Below are positions 31,793 through 43,959 of a stretch of 64,000 nucleotides of DNA, in pieces. The DNA lies in assembly GCF_963082655.1 (NCBI RefSeq), contig NC_081553.1:206541272-206605271 (forward strand). The letters are read 5' to 3'. Positions within the stretch are counted from its first letter, which is position 1. The number at the start of each line of letters is the position of its first letter. A program made the translations under genes and the position numbers. Source of the DNA: Stomoxys calcitrans. Taxonomy: Eukaryota > Arthropoda > Insecta > Diptera > Muscidae. The notes under the pieces were generated by a model, which had not been told where the DNA came from, ran no database searches, and saw nothing but the letters and a program-made list of their open reading frames with translations.

Positions 31793-33286
31793 TCATTTCT
31801 AGTTCAATAGCAGCGCCATTGAATGATTTAAACTTTTTAGGCCAATATTACAGTATTATGTCTGCAGCTTATGGAAGGTAGATTATATTTCCTACCCAAT
31901 TTTAGGTGGATTCGTATAACACCTCTTCACCCCAATGCTATTTACCTTCGGAAAGACACTCTGTCTACAGATTTACCACCAATTTCTGCTCTACCCTCCA
32001 ACAAAGTCCAAAATATCAGCTTGTAAACCATTTGCCATTTTTTATATAATATGCTAAAAGTTTTTACTGGTAAGGATATAACTCTCCTCATCTCATACTG
32101 TTAAAATTTTCTCCAATATACGAATATTGCTCATATGAAACATCTAAACTGACAACGTCCTTGATGTCTCAAAATAATTACATTATAATATAAACACACA
32201 AAAAACTTTGTTTTTTTCTTTTTGCAACCTTTGCAAAATCATTTCTAATGTCTATAGAAAATATTTGTGAGATGTTATCAAAAGCATAATCTTTTTTGTT
32301 TTTTTTTTGTTTTTGGGGGAAGAAAGCTTTATTTTTCACCAAATATCCCATGCTTAGCTGACAAATCCTTAGTTTTAGACAAACAATCACCCCAAACACT
32401 GACCATCAATTTTAGCGATAACCCTTATCAAAGGTTGGCCGTTGTTGTGCCAAAACAAACGAACGGCGAACATAAGGAATATCAAAAAGGATTTATTCAC
32501 CAGGATTATCAATATGTACGCCTGGTGTCTTAGAGCCAAGACATGACATGGTGTTATCACTCTTAGACTATCCCCCCCTCCCATAACACACAAACACTGA
32601 ATGATAAAAGTGGAATGGGCGAATAGTGTTGTGTTTGGGGGGTTTGGAAACATATTGTTTCACCAAATCCAATTGCTTTGGTGATAACAAATAAAAATTG
32701 AAATTTATTAACAATAAGGCCTAAAATGGCCGAACTCATACCCTTTGGTATTTGAGACATCTCTCACATTTCACCTAGAACTTTACTTATGCCTTTAACC
32801 TTATACACTCTAACACCCCCCTGGCCTAGTCTAACAAATCGAAGGGGTCATAAAATGCATCGTTACAACTTACGTGCCACTTTTATGGCTTCATTGGGAG
32901 AAATTATCGCCTGACATGGCATAATCTAAACATCGCCATAAAAATAATTTGCGAATTTGATTTACCGAAGACATTGCCACAAAATAAAACCCGTGCAAAC
33001 AAGCTATTAAAATATACCTGAGAGCGCAAAACAATGTTGGCATAGTTTAATTCAATTTTACGGTTCCATATCAGCCTGCTGCTTCGATGTGTGTCTCAAG
33101 GTGCATGTGGTATTGCCTTAAAGGCTGAGGTCACCTGGTTTGCACTTAGAGCTCCCATTTGTGTGGTGTTTGTTATTATCCTGGGAGGCTCAGCTGAAAG
33201 CTAATGGGCGGGTCCACAGGTTGCAGATAGTGGAATATTTCCTATATATATGGAGTAGCTGGAAATGCAGATTTTGAGAGAAGTGT
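31793..33286. other. AT-rich interval without recognised genes
   Basis: No coding, RNA or repeat feature recognised apart from T-rich runs near 32205 and 32290. Short open frames overlap on both strands. Confidence 0.45.
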
Positions 33287-33632
33287 CTCAGTGAGTTGGA
33301 ACCGGTCCCTCGCGACTGGTCTCAGGAAAGAGGCAATTGAAAGTGGACAACGGTGGTCTCGGTGGTATCTAAGGCCAATGCCAATTTTGCCCATGAACAC
33401 TCCATTAGGGAACAGGTTTAAACTTCTTACATATCAATGAGCGATTTCGAGAGGAGGATCTCAGTGAGTTGGAACCGGTCCCTCGCGACTGGTCTCAGGA
33501 AAGAGGCAGTTGAAAGTGGACAACGGTGGTCTCGGTGGTATCTAAGGCCAATGCCAATTTTGCCCATGAACATTCCATTAAGGAAAAGGATTAAACTTCT
33601 CACATATCAATGAGTGCTGTCCGATTCAAGTT
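33287..33632. repeat. 173-bp tandem duplication containing SINE tail
   Basis: Two direct copies begin ctcagtgagttggaaccggt at 33287 and 33460. Each includes a private segment (ccctcgcgactggtctcagg) and ends with the reverse complement of the SINE 3' end (tttgcccatgaacattcc). The copies differ at only a few bases. Confidence 0.9.
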
Positions 33633-33690
33633 TAAGCTAAATGATGAGGGGGCTCCGTATAGCCGAAGGAGGACGGGTGCCACCTTTTGC
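33560..33690 (-). mobile_element. SINE 3' fragment S5
   Basis: Reverse-oriented body end: cccatgaacattccattaag, cttctcacatatcaatgag, gtccgattcaagtttaagc. It continues to about 33680 (tccgtatagccgaagg), then gives way to the RTE-like endonuclease. The head and B box are absent. Confidence 0.8.
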
Positions 33691-34690
33691 TGCAACAAGG
33701 TAATGATCCGAATCTGTATTCGCTCCATGGATCGATCGTACATCTAATACGCTGGCTGAATGCCATTCATCTATCACAACTCAATTTAGTTTCTCGTGTT
33801 TTGATCGGGTGACAGCCATGTGGCTTTGTGAATTTTTTTATATTGAAATCCGATGCTACTACCTACCTACCTACCATGATTTTTGGCACGACGAAATCTA
33901 TCAGCCTCAACCCATTACTGGACGTTATCTCGTGGAGGCTAAACTTTCCTACTGTTGGACCAAAAATGTCTTCCTTCCCTACCTTCGCATTAGAATATCC
34001 CACAACGATGTTAATATCATGGGCGGGGCAGCGGTCATATTCTCTCTCTAGTCGCTCGTAGAAAATATCCCTGGTCTGCCCGTCCTTGTCTTTCGTCGGG
34101 GCATGGGCACAAATAAGGCTGATGTTGAAGAATTTGGCTTTTATGCGGATTGTGGTTAGCCTCTCATCCACCGGAGTGAAGCTGGAGACATGGTATTTCA
34201 GTCTCCGACTAACCACAAATCCACAGCCAATTTCATGCCTCGCGTCACCGTTTGGTGTTGTAGTGACGCTATTCCCAGTCTATCGCACTTCCTGTAAGGC
34301 GGTAGTATCTGCCATTGTACTTCTCTATTACATCCGCCAACACGTACACTGCAACTTCCCTATTAAGAGTGCAGACATTCCAGGTGCAGATCCGCAATTC
34401 AAGGTCCTTTTTTCGTTTGCGTGGGTCGTCAACGTTGAGGGGATCCGTTTTTGCTGTTCCTTTGTTTCTCACAGTAATTCTCAGTTTTGCGGTCGCGGGT
34501 TGCTGGCCCAGCGCCCCAACCGCATGGGTTTTGTGGGATTGCGCACGTATCCCTCGTTGTGGCGAGCTGCCTGCTCCAAGATCCGACGCTCGCCGCCAGC
34601 CGCCCGTAACCTGGGAATAGACGCAGATGTTGGCCATTGGTTATTTGAAGGCGCCAATAACTCGCCTTGTCCTCTCGAGTATCATTGACA
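33691..34690 (-). pseudogene. RTE-like retrotransposon endonuclease (APE-type) relic B2
   Basis: Reading from 34690 downwards: a basic N-terminal stretch (DDPRKRKKDLELRICTWNVC) starts the APE-type endonuclease, LADVIEKYNG follows, then after a frameshift FVVSRRLKYHVSSFTPVDER, LTTIRIKAKFFNISLICAHA, PTKDKDGQTRD, FYERLE, DINIVVGYSNAKVGKE (usual GDFNAK) and FSLHEITSSNGLRLIDF. Further on, HKATW and the final SDHY segment are readable between 33850 and 33690. Family placement as RTE-like rests on the SLHExxxxNGxRLIDFA motif; the RT follows in the fragments at 16509 and 59998, if they are the same family. Stops and shifts make it non-functional. A TAGG tetranucleotide run sits at about 33865-33875. 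Confidence 0.82.
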
Positions 34691-34896
34691 CTCAGTATTT
34701 AATTAAGAGCCAGTGCCACCTGACTCCCCACCCGGTAGCTTTTAGCTAAGCTTCCCGTGATAACGATGGACATCACAAAAGTCAGAGCTCATAGTTTCAG
34801 CCTGTGTGGTGCTAAAATCCTGGTAATTCGAGTAATGAATGCACCAGTTATGGGCCCAAGACCTTAAATCGGGAAATTAATATATATGGCTACATC
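34691..34896. other. Probable 5' region of RTE-like relic plus Helentron-like scrap
   Basis: The part up to ~34840 lies upstream of the endonuclease frame and resembles in layout the segment at 49256-49400. 34850-34896 has gggcccaagaccttaaatcg, a type I central-repeat fragment. Confidence 0.45.
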
Positions 34897-36133
34897 ATAT
34901 TCGGTACAATGTTGCATGGACATTCGTCGCCCACTCCCTTAACTCGGACTGCGTCGACCGGCAGTCCTTTGGCTTTACCGCCAAATCGTCTGCCCTTTCA
35001 TTTCCCCTTACTCCGCTATGGCCCGGCACCCAAACGATGAGGATTTTGCCATCCTTAGAGAAGGCTTTAAACTCCTTCTTACACTGCAAGACTGTTCGTG
35101 ACCTTACCGTCCTAGTTGTTATTGACCTTATGACAATTTTACTGTCGGCAAAGTTGTTCACACTCGACGTCCTCGCGTTAGCACCACACCACCTCACGCA
35201 TTCCGTGATCGCCTGGATCTCCACCTGCAGGACCGTATTATGGCCAGGCAGTCTGAAACAGATCTCAGTCCCTGGGTTCTCAATGTAAACCCCCAGACCC
35301 ACTCTGTCCTCTAGCTTTGATCTATCCGTGTAACATGACCTTCCAGATGGCTATACTAGGGTTCCCTCGATCCAAGACTGTGCTAATGGCAGTAGAGCCT
35401 CGCACTCGACTTCAAGGATCATCTCAGGTATCCGATCGGAAACCTCTTCCCTTCCTTCCATGTTTCCTATGGTCGCCTCGATTATACTGCGATGGTATGC
35501 GCTGCTCCCATCCTCAATCCATTCTTCCATCGCCTTAAGTCTCATAGCCACAGTGGCTGCCTCACACTTAATCTGTATGTCAATGGGTCGGATATCTAGA
35601 ATAGTCTCCAGTGCTCTAGTGGGCGTGGTCCTCATCGCTCCGCCTATGCCAAGACAACATGTTCTTTGAACCGTTGTATGGTCCTTATGTTGCACTTTTT
35701 CTCCATAGCAGTCCACCAAACTACTAAGGCGTAAGTAAGTATTGGTCTAATCACGCTGCTGTAGAGCCAGTGGACTATCCTAGGATCCAGGTCCCATTTC
35801 GAGCCTACGGCTTCATAGTGCCCAACATCTGTGAGCCTTCTCAGTACGCTCCTGTATGCAACACTTCCGATTCAGTTTCCTGTCCAAGATCACTTCTAAG
35901 TATTTGACCTTGTCAGATATCGAAGTCCTTTTATTGAGAAAACGTGGGGCGTTAAATTGGCCCACTTTTGTCTTCCTCGTGAACAGTCAGATTTCATTCA
36001 TCTCTGGGTTAACATTGAGACCTTTGGGTCTAGCCCAGTTCTATGCCATATGCTAGACCCTTTTCGCCCTTCTGCATAGCTCGTTCGGATCCTTATCCCT
36101 TAGAAGTAATATAACATCGTCTGCGTAGCAGAC

Positions 36134-36442
36134 CACCGTAGCGCAGGGGTTAGCATGTCCGCCTATAATGCTGAACGCCTGGGTTCGAATCCTGGCGAGT
36201 CCATCCGAAAAAAACTTTCAGCGGTGGTTTTCCCCTCCCAATGCTGGCAACATTTATGAGATACTTTGCCATGTAAAACTTCTTTCCAAAGAGGTGTCGC
36301 ACTGCGGCACGCCGTTCGGACTCGGCTATAAAAAGGAGGCCCCTTATCATTGAGCTTAAACTTGAATCGGACTGCATTCATTGATATGTGAGAAGCTTGC
36401 CCCTGTTCGTTAGTGGAATGTTCATTGGCTAAATTTGCAATT
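36134..36442 (+). mobile_element. Complete tRNA-derived SINE copy S2 (309 bp) in the YADD box of A2
   Basis: Perfect 12-bp target duplication tgcgtagcagac at 36122-36133 and 36443-36454. Pol III head: A-box region gtagcgcaggggttagca and B box ggttcgaatcc (36182-36192). The body includes cactgcggcacgccgttcgg and a TATA-like ctataaaaagg. It ends attggctaaatttgcaatt without a poly-A tail. Best preserved copy of the family here. Confidence 0.95.
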
Positions 36443-36558
36443 TGCGTAGCAGACGGGTTCAAATCCCTCTTCGGTCAGCATCCGTAATAGGTCATTTATG
36501 GTGGTCACCCATGGGAGTGGCGTAAAAATGCCGCCTGTGGCGTGCTCTGTGCCATTGT

Positions 36559-38183
36559 TATACCCTCCACTATAGGATGGGGGGTATACTAATTTCGTCA
36601 TTCTGTTTGTAACTACTCGAAATATTCGTCTGAGACCCCATAAAGTATATATATTCTTGATCGTCGTGACATTTTATGTCGATCTAGCCATGTCCGTCCG
36701 TCCTTCTGTCTGTCGAAAGCACGCTAACTTCCAGGGAGTAAAGCTAGCCACTTCAAATTTTGCACAAATACTTCTCATTAGTGTAGGTCAGTTGGTATTG
36801 TAAATGGGCCATATCGGTCCATGTTTTGATATAGCTGCCATATAAACCGATTTTGGGTCTTGACTTCTTGAGCCTCTAGAGTGCGCAGTTCTTATCCGAT
36901 TGAATTGAAATTTTGCACGACGTGTTTTGTTATGATATCCAACAACTGTACTAAGTATAGTTAAAATCGGTCCATGTTTCGATATAGCTGCCATATAAAC
37001 CGATCTTGGGTCTTGACTTCCTGAGCCTCTAGAGTGCGCAATTCTTATCCGATTGGAATGAAATTTTGCACGACGTGTTTTGTTATCATATCCAACAATT
37101 GTGTCTAGTATGGTTCAAATCGGTTCATAACCTGATATAGCTGCCATATAAACCGATCTGGGGTCTTGACTTCTTGAGCCTCTAGAGGGCGCAATTCTTA
37201 TCCGATCAGAATGAATTTTGGCACGACGTGTTTTTTATGATATTCAACAACTGTGCAAAGTATGGTTAAAATCGGTTCAGAACCTGATATAGGTGCCATA
37301 TAAACCGATCTTGGGTCTTGACTTCTTGATCCTCTAGAGGGCGCAATTCTTATCCAATTTTAATGAATTTTGGCACGACGTGTTTTGCTATGATATCCAA
37401 CAACTGTGCCAAGTATGGTTCAAATCGGTCCATAACCTGATATAGCTGTCATATAAACCGATCTTGGGTCTTGACTTTTTGAGCCTCTAGAGGGCGCAAT
37501 TCTTATCCGATGGCAATGAAATTTTGCACGACGTGTTTTGTTATTATATCCAACAAGTGTGCTAAGTATGGTTCAAATCGGTTCAAAAGCTGATATAGCT
37601 GCCATATAAACCGATCTTGGGTCTTGATTTCTTGAGCCTCTAGAGTGCGCAATTCTTAACCGATTCGAATGAAATTTTGCACGACGTGTTTTGTTATGAT
37701 ACCCAATAACTGTGCCAAGTGTGGTCCACATCGGTTCATAACCTGATATAGCTGTCATGTAAACCGATCTTGGGTCTTGACTTCTTGAGCCTCTAGAGGT
37801 CGCAATTATTATCCGATTTGCCTGAAATTTTGTGCGTCGGATCCTCTCATGACCATCAACATACATGTTTATTATGGTCTGAATCGGGTTATAGCCTGAT
37901 ACAGCTCTCATATAAATCGATCTCTCTATTCTACTTTTTGAACCCCCAAAGGGTTTATTTCCTATTCGAATTGGTTGACATTTTACACAGGTCTCCAACA
38001 TGTTATTTAATTGTGGTTCAAACCGGACCATATCTTGATATCGCTCTAATAGCAGAGCAAATCTTTTCTTATATCCTTTTTTTTGCCTAAGAAGAGATGC
38101 CGGGAAAAGAACTCGACAAATGCGATCCGTGGTGGAGCGTATATAAGATTCAGCCCGGCCGAATTTAGCACGCTTTTACTTGT
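36559..38183 (+). mobile_element. Complete Helentron/DINE-like element H15 (1625 bp), type II array
   Basis: Begins TATACCCTCCACTATAGGAT and ends acgcttttacttgt. Joining the flanks restores the RT reading from HGIYIRK to TMAQ (gccattgt|tttccttat), a T|T target without duplication. The GTCC block lies near 36690-36715; then about seven 153-bp units in which cttgagcctctaga recurs. The 3' hairpin (ttcagcccggccgaat) has mismatches. Open frames within it (for example 37573-38031) are period-three artefacts. Confidence 0.93.
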
Positions 38184-38697
38184 TTTCCTTATATATATGC
38201 CATGGGACACACAATTTATCCACCTGTTCCTTAGCATATGGTTTATCCAGTCTCTAAGGACCGGGTCCACCCGGTACTGGTCTAAGAATTGGATCAGTGT
38301 GTCGTTCCGCACATTGTTAAAAGCCCCCTCGATGCTAATGCATACCGCCAGTGTGGTCGTTTTGGCATCGTAGGATTCTTCTATTTTATGCACAACCTCG
38401 TACAGGGCAGTCTCCAGCGACCTTCCCTTAACATAGGCATGCTGTTTGTATTTGAGCAGTTCACTAGATGTCATACTCTTTATCATGGAGTCCACAATAC
38501 CTTCCATGGTTTTGAGTAGAAGGGACGTAAGGCTTATGGGTCTGTAGGCCTTTGGTGTCGCATAACTTGTCTTGCCAGGCTTGGTTATAAACACCACCCT
38601 TGCCTCCTGCCAGGCTTTCGGAGTATATGCAAGTCCTAGGCACGCTGTGAAAATTTTGGCCAGACGAGGCGCCAGATAGTCTGCGTCAAGGACCTAA

Positions 38698-39961
38698 CAT
38701 AACCCAAATTACACCAAAATCTGGAAATAAATAGCATCGGAATTGAATATTTCGATGCGTTGGTATCAGAGTGACACAATGAATATTCCCCCCTCCTTTA
38801 GGATATTGTTCTTTTTATGATACTCCATTGTAAAAATTCTGCCAACAGGTTTAAAAGCTCTTATTATGTATTTCATAAACATTTTATTTTAACTTTATAT
38901 GTCTTTAAAATGCTTTTAGAGGACTTCCTTACCTGTGTAAGTAACAGAGCATAACACACAAATGACGATAAATCTCATATAATTACCTTACAAATTATCA
39001 CCCCCTCTCACTTCCTCTCTATTGCTGGCACTGCATATACCCAACCCAGGTGCCTGGCAATGCGACAACAACATTCTTGTTCACATTACTTGAGTCTATA
39101 AATTTGAAGCTCTCGTTTGTTGACACAGGCAAACCATACACACACACACATATTTGTGTTCTCATGCTTGGTGTGTGCATGCATGCATGTGTGTGTGTGT
39201 GTGTGTGCCTATGTTTTCTCACATCCATGATATAAGGTTTTGCTCCTAATCAGCTTACATGGACCTCACTTACACCTGTTGCCTCGTTGAATTCTCCATT
39301 TGACCTCAATGCTTAATGGCATCAACTCAACTTGGATACCTATGAAGCCTGAGCATTGGCAAAGATTCCTCTATTGTCCTGCGACAAGGCATTATTTTGT
39401 TCGTTTTATTTCTTTTGCTTTCTTGAGAGAAGTCCTGTCCACTGCGACGACATTGAATTAGATTTTGTGAGAATTTCTATGTATTCCAAATGGAATTTAC
39501 CAGCATCGAAAAATAACATCTTGATGCTCTTGTTCTCTCAATAGAAATGTCAAATTTACGTAGTCGTAATGTTTAAGGTTCCAAATCCAAAACCATGTGC
39601 TCTGCCTTGAACAATTCATAAATTTGGTGTTGGGGTAGGCAGGCATCATGACGGGAAAGGGGGTTAGCTGAGTGGAAAGGTGCCTTAATTTACGATATAT
39701 TGTCCTAGTGCGAGTAAAGAATTTTTATTGTTCCATTAAGAAGAGCTGGAATTTCAAAAGTGTTCTCTTCTTACCCACTCTCTCTCTCTCTCTCTTTTAT
39801 GGTTGGAAGTTAAAGTAAAGAGAAGAGTTTTATATGCTGGTAGCAGGGAGTAAGATGTTATTAATTTTTAAAACGAAGGCCAAGGATAGTGTTGTCAAAA
39901 TGAAAAAATATTCTGTTTCCACAAGCATTTGGGAGAATTTTCATTGAAACATTCCAAACAT
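38698..39961. other. AT-rich interval without recognised genes
   Basis: Holds CA/TG microsatellites around 39138-39150 and 39187-39207 and a CT run at 39775-39796. No coding signal recognised. Confidence 0.5.
39187..39207. repeat. (TG)n microsatellite
   Basis: About ten TG units, preceded by a gcatgcatgcatg run. Confidence 0.9.
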
Positions 39962-40651
39962 GTCAAAGGAGCCTAATCGGACGAAAAATTCTACTTTTAT
40001 GGGCCCAAAACTTAAAATCGAGAGATCGGTCTATGTGGCAGTTACATCCAAATCTGAACAGATCTGAACAAGGATGTTAAGGTGACTTAAATGACTCACT
40101 GTTACAAATTTCGGCGAAATGGGATAATAATTGCGGCTTTTATGGGCTTAAGACCCTAAAACGGCTTATCGGTCTATATGACAGCTACATGTAAATGTGA
40201 TCCGATATGGGCCATATTCGGTTTGAATATGGGGGCCTCTAGTACCACTTCCAGTTTCTAATTTAAGCTAAATCGGAAAAAAAATTTGGCTTTTGCCGGC
40301 TTACCGACCCTTAATCGCCATACCTGTCTATATGGCAGCTATATCCAGACATAGTCCGATTTGGCCCATTCAAGCATTCTGTGCAAAATCTCATTTCAAT
40401 ATTTCAATTTTTAAAGACTGTAGCGTCATTGCAACTGACACGCGGACGAATAGCCGGACAGACGGACGGACATTCGGACGGACATACGGACGATTAGACA
40501 GGCGGCCAGACACTCGGAAATCGTTAAATCGTCTTAGAATTTTACGACGACCAGAAATAGGTACACTTTGTAGGTTGGGAAATGGATATTTCGATATGTT
40601 GCTAACGTAATGACTAAATGAATTCACCCCCTATTCTATGGCAGTGAATAT
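39962..40651 (-). mobile_element. Helentron/DINE-like element H16, type IV, 3'-truncated
   Basis: Two to three type IV central repeats (ggcttttatgggcttaagac, cggtctatatgacagctac), then the GGAC block, aattttacgacgaccagaa and a degraded 5' end (ctattctatggcagtgaata). Its 5' end abuts the TTAGG-like tail of relic A3. Confidence 0.8.
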
Positions 40652-40658
40652 GAAAATT

Positions 40659-40676
40659 AGGTTAGGTTAGGTTGAG
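40659..40676. repeat. TTAGG-type tail of A3
   Basis: Three TTAGG units plus a variant on the + strand, that is CCTAA units at the 3' end of the retrotransposon. A1 has a degraded equivalent near 3055. Confidence 0.85.
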
Positions 40677-43238
40677 AAGAGGGTGCAGATATTAATCCGC
40701 CCCATGCCACTATGGACATACACCTAAGCCAGCAATCGGCTTGTTGTGCGCTTTAAAACCCATAAAGTAACCTCTAAAAAGAACATTTTAAGTTAGGAAT
40801 TCCGTGCTACTTAAAAAATCTGTAATTGTTTTCAATGCCACTCCCCTAAGTTGGTTCATGTCTGATATAGTGTCTCCTCCCAAGTACCAGCGAAAGCCGG
40901 GCAATGACAAAGAAAATGCTCCAACGTCTCATCATCTTCCCCGCATGCCCTATGGGCAATGAAAAAGGAAATGCTCCAACGTCTCATCATCTTCCCCGCA
41001 TGCCCTACACATGCTTTCACTTGCCACACCGTAGTCCTATGTGTCCCCATTATGATACCAATAGCTATACTGACCTCCTTCTTGCTTCCTTTCAGTAATA
41101 GCCTCGTCTTCTCACGATTTGGATCCCCCATAGGATTTTCGCCGTCCTACCGACCGTTTTGCTGTTCCACAATGTTGCATGCGCATTCATCGTCCACTCC
41201 CTTAACTCGGAATGCGTTGACCCGAAAGGCTTCGGGTTAGCCAATTTTATTGGCGGCAGTCCTCTGGCCTTCACCGCCAAATCGTCTGCCCTTTCATTTC
41301 CCCTTACTCCGTTATGGCCCGGCACCCAAACGATGCGAATTTTGCCATCCTGAGAGAAGGATTAAATCTCCTTCTTACACTGCAAGACAGTTAGTGACCT
41401 TACCGTCCTGGTTGTTATTGCCCTTATGGCAATTTTACTGTCGATTAAGATGTTCACACTCGACGTCCTCGCGTTAGCACCACACCACTTCACGCATTCC
41501 GTGATCGCCTGGATCTCCACCTGCAGGACCGTATTATGGTCAGGCAATCTAAGACAGATGTCAGTCCCTGGGTTCTCAATGTAAACCCCCAGGCCCACTC
41601 TGTCCTCTAGCTTTGATCCATCCGTGTAACATGATCTTCCAGATGGCAGTACTAGGGTTCCGTCAATCCAAGACTGTGCTGATGGCAGCAGTGCCTCGCA
41701 CTCGACTTCAAGGTTCATCTCAGTTATCCGATCGAAAAGCTCTCCCCTTCCTTCCAGGTTTCCTATCGTCGCCTCGATTATACCGCGATAGTATGAGCAG
41801 CTCCCATCCTCAATCCATTCTCCCATCGCCTTAAGTCTCGTAGCCTTAGTGGCTGCCTCACACTTAATCTGTATGTCAATGGGTTGGATATCTAGAATAG
41901 TCTCCAGTGCTCTAGTGGGCGTGGTCCTCATCCCTCCGCCTAAGCCAAGACAACATGTTCTCTGAGCCTGTTGTATGGTCCTTAGGTTGCACTTTTTTTT
42001 CCATATCAGTCCTCCAAACTACTGAAGTATTGGTCTAATGACGCTCCTGTAAAGCCAGTTGACCATCCTAGGATTCAAGCCCCATTTCGAGCCTACGGCC
42101 CGTCTACATAGTGCCCAACATCTGTGGGCCTTCTCAGTACGCACCTGAAAGTGACACTTCCAATTCAGTTTCCTAACCAAGATCACTTTTAAGTATTTGA
42201 CCTAGTCAGATTTGGAAATCGTTTTATTGAGGAAACGTGGTGCATCAAATTGGCCCACCCTTGTCTTCCTCGTAAGCAGGCATATTTCAATCTTCTCTGG
42301 GTTAACATTGAGACCCCTGGGTCTAGCCCAGTCATATGCCATATGCATGACCCTTTCGGCATTTCTTCATAACTGGTTCGAACCCTTAAACCTAAGAAGT
42401 ATTATAACATTCTCTGCATAAAAGACGGCTTCAAATCCCTCCTCAGTAAGCATCTGTAATAGGTTATTTATGGTGCTGACCCAAAGAAGTGGCAATGAAA
42501 TGCCGCCTTCCAGCCGAGCACTTCCCAATAAACTTCCGCTTTTTTATGACGTGCTCTGTTATAAAGTCTGCGGACCTCTTTCCCAATGTTGAGAACCTCC
42601 CCGCTCGTTCAGGGTTTTTCTTGGGCTGATTTCCTTTCCCGAAGAGGACAACTATCTTCGAAGGAACCCACCAGTGCAGTCGTATTCTTGTTGACATTTT
42701 CGTCAATGTCTTCTATGCTTGGACAATCTAAATTATCTTGCCCAAGACTTCTTTTGAGTAGTCTTCCGAATTTTGGTCAGTTGGTTTTCAACTTATTACG
42801 GAAGTTTATCGGATTGGGTCCTGGCCGTGCTATTCTAAACCTGTTGGAAGCGATGGTCTGAAAAAGAATGCTCCATGGAGACCCTCCAATCTAGAACCTC
42901 ATCGATTAGATTTTTCGAACATATTGTCACATCTAAAATTTCCTCCCTAGACCTATTAACAAACGTAGAGGCGTTAACAATATTAGGTGTTACTAGGTCT
43001 TGGCCTCGCTTATTAATGTTGGTACTATCCCGCGAAATGTGGTGAGAAATCGCATCGCACCCTATTGGTACCTCATTTCCTGTTTGATTTTGCTTTCCAC
43101 ACCAACCATTGCAGCTCCGACATAGGTGGCGGTGTGGGAGAGACGAAAGGCAGATAAAGTGTTGCCAGGTATGCTCCACCGTCTCCCTATCGCATCACTC
43201 TTGCATCCGACGTTGAAAACTCTGGGGAAAATATTGTA

Positions 43239-43476
43239 TTGGGTTGCCCAAAAAGTAATTGCGGATTTTTTAAAAGAAAGTAAATGCATTTCTAATAAAA
43301 CTTAGAATGAACTTTAATCAAATATACTTTTTTCCCATTTTTTTTTTTAAAGCAAGCTAAAAGTAACAGCTGATAACTGACAGAAGAAAGAATGCAATTA
43401 CAGAGTCACAAGCTGTGAAAAAATTTGTCAACGCCGACTACATGAAAAATCCGCAATTACTTTTTGGGCAACCCAA
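43239..43476 (+). mobile_element. Mariner-type MITE copy 4 (238 bp) in the endonuclease of A3
   Basis: Ends ttgggttgccc and gggcaacccaa; TA duplications at 43237-43238 and 43477-43478. Nearly identical in sequence to copies 3 and 5. Confidence 0.95.
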
Positions 43477-43959
43477 TAGATAATTACAATTTTTATGACA
43501 AATAACGCAGGTTCTCGGCCGAGGAGGATAGACTAATGGGTAGTTGATATGGTTCAGGCTCCTGAATTCAGGCAATATGAATCTTGCCCTTGCCGATTTT
43601 CTGCATCAGAGCATGAGTTGCTGTTTCGCACCGGTGGAGGTTATCTGATGCTCTCATCGTCTGCTTCCTGTTCTTTAGGCTGCATTGAGTTTCTCGTAAT
43701 AATATTAGGATCTTCGCATATCCTAGTCTTCCGAAACTTGAAAATGTCGCTAATGGTTCCATCATCGGGTCCCTGTTCGTTAGTCTACCGTCCCTGCACT
43801 GCCTGATGTTCCAATATTAGAATTTTTGCCCATACTAATCTTCCAAAAAGCGCCATGTTACAAGCTTAGAATTTATTTAGGAATTCTTAACGTTACGCTA
43901 TGCACTTCGACTTCATTGTCTTCGAATTCAATGTCCTATCCTGGCTATGACAGAATATT

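Larger units (their letters stand above)
34897..38697 (-). pseudogene. Non-LTR retrotransposon relic A2 (family A): RT and RNase H, split by a SINE and by H15
   Basis: On the - strand the order is RT entry and palm (38697-38184: AWQEARVVFITKPGK, KAYRPISLTSLLLK, KYKQHAYVKG, CISIEGAFNNV in place of DIEGAFNN), then the insertion H15 right after HGIYIRK. The next retained segment, 36558-36443, gives TMAQSTPQ (equivalent of ARGTPQGG), PWVTTINDLLRM and EEGFEPVCYADD. The YADD catalytic box is split by a SINE. From 36133 to 34897 follow the thumb region, RNase H (the segment from MGLGVYIENPG, FADSKIVIRSI, VWVPGHSGVRGNERADDLA) and then truncation. First Asp of palm, YADD and RNase H motifs are all identifiable, but frameshifts exist besides the insertions. 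Confidence 0.9.
40659..43790 (-). pseudogene. Non-LTR retrotransposon relic A3 (family A): endonuclease, linker, partial RT, RNase H, 3' tail
   Basis: From high to low coordinates: endonuclease start (NLHRCETATHALMQKIGKGK, followed by IHIA and a stop before IQEP), a MITE, the endonuclease middle and end (IGCDAISHH, STNINKRGQDL, REEILDVTI, DWRVSMEHSFSDHRF), the linker (SCPLRERKSAQEKP), then most of the RT palm is deleted. The text resumes near 42520 (GKCSAG) through FYAEN, the mutated YADD site, which here is free of SINE, to the thumb (WGLNPRMVN region) and RNase H (CYTDGSK, QVEIQAI, LIDSKIAIRAI, MPGHNGVRGNERADDLA). A 55-bp tandem duplication lies in the C-terminal Cys/His region (40915 and 40970). 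The 3' tail on the + strand reads ttaggttaggttaggttg. Confidence 0.87.

Noticed and set aside
33197..33260. Promoter or TATA box near tatatatat motifs
   Set aside because: AT-rich background gives many such matches and no transcript start evidence exists.
40659..40676. Telomere repeat array
   Set aside because: Only three TTAGG units, located at the 3' end of a retrotransposon relic.
43062..43289. Separate zinc-finger-like protein (75 codons, - strand)
   Set aside because: The reading crosses from a MITE end into the endonuclease of relic A3; no independent gene.
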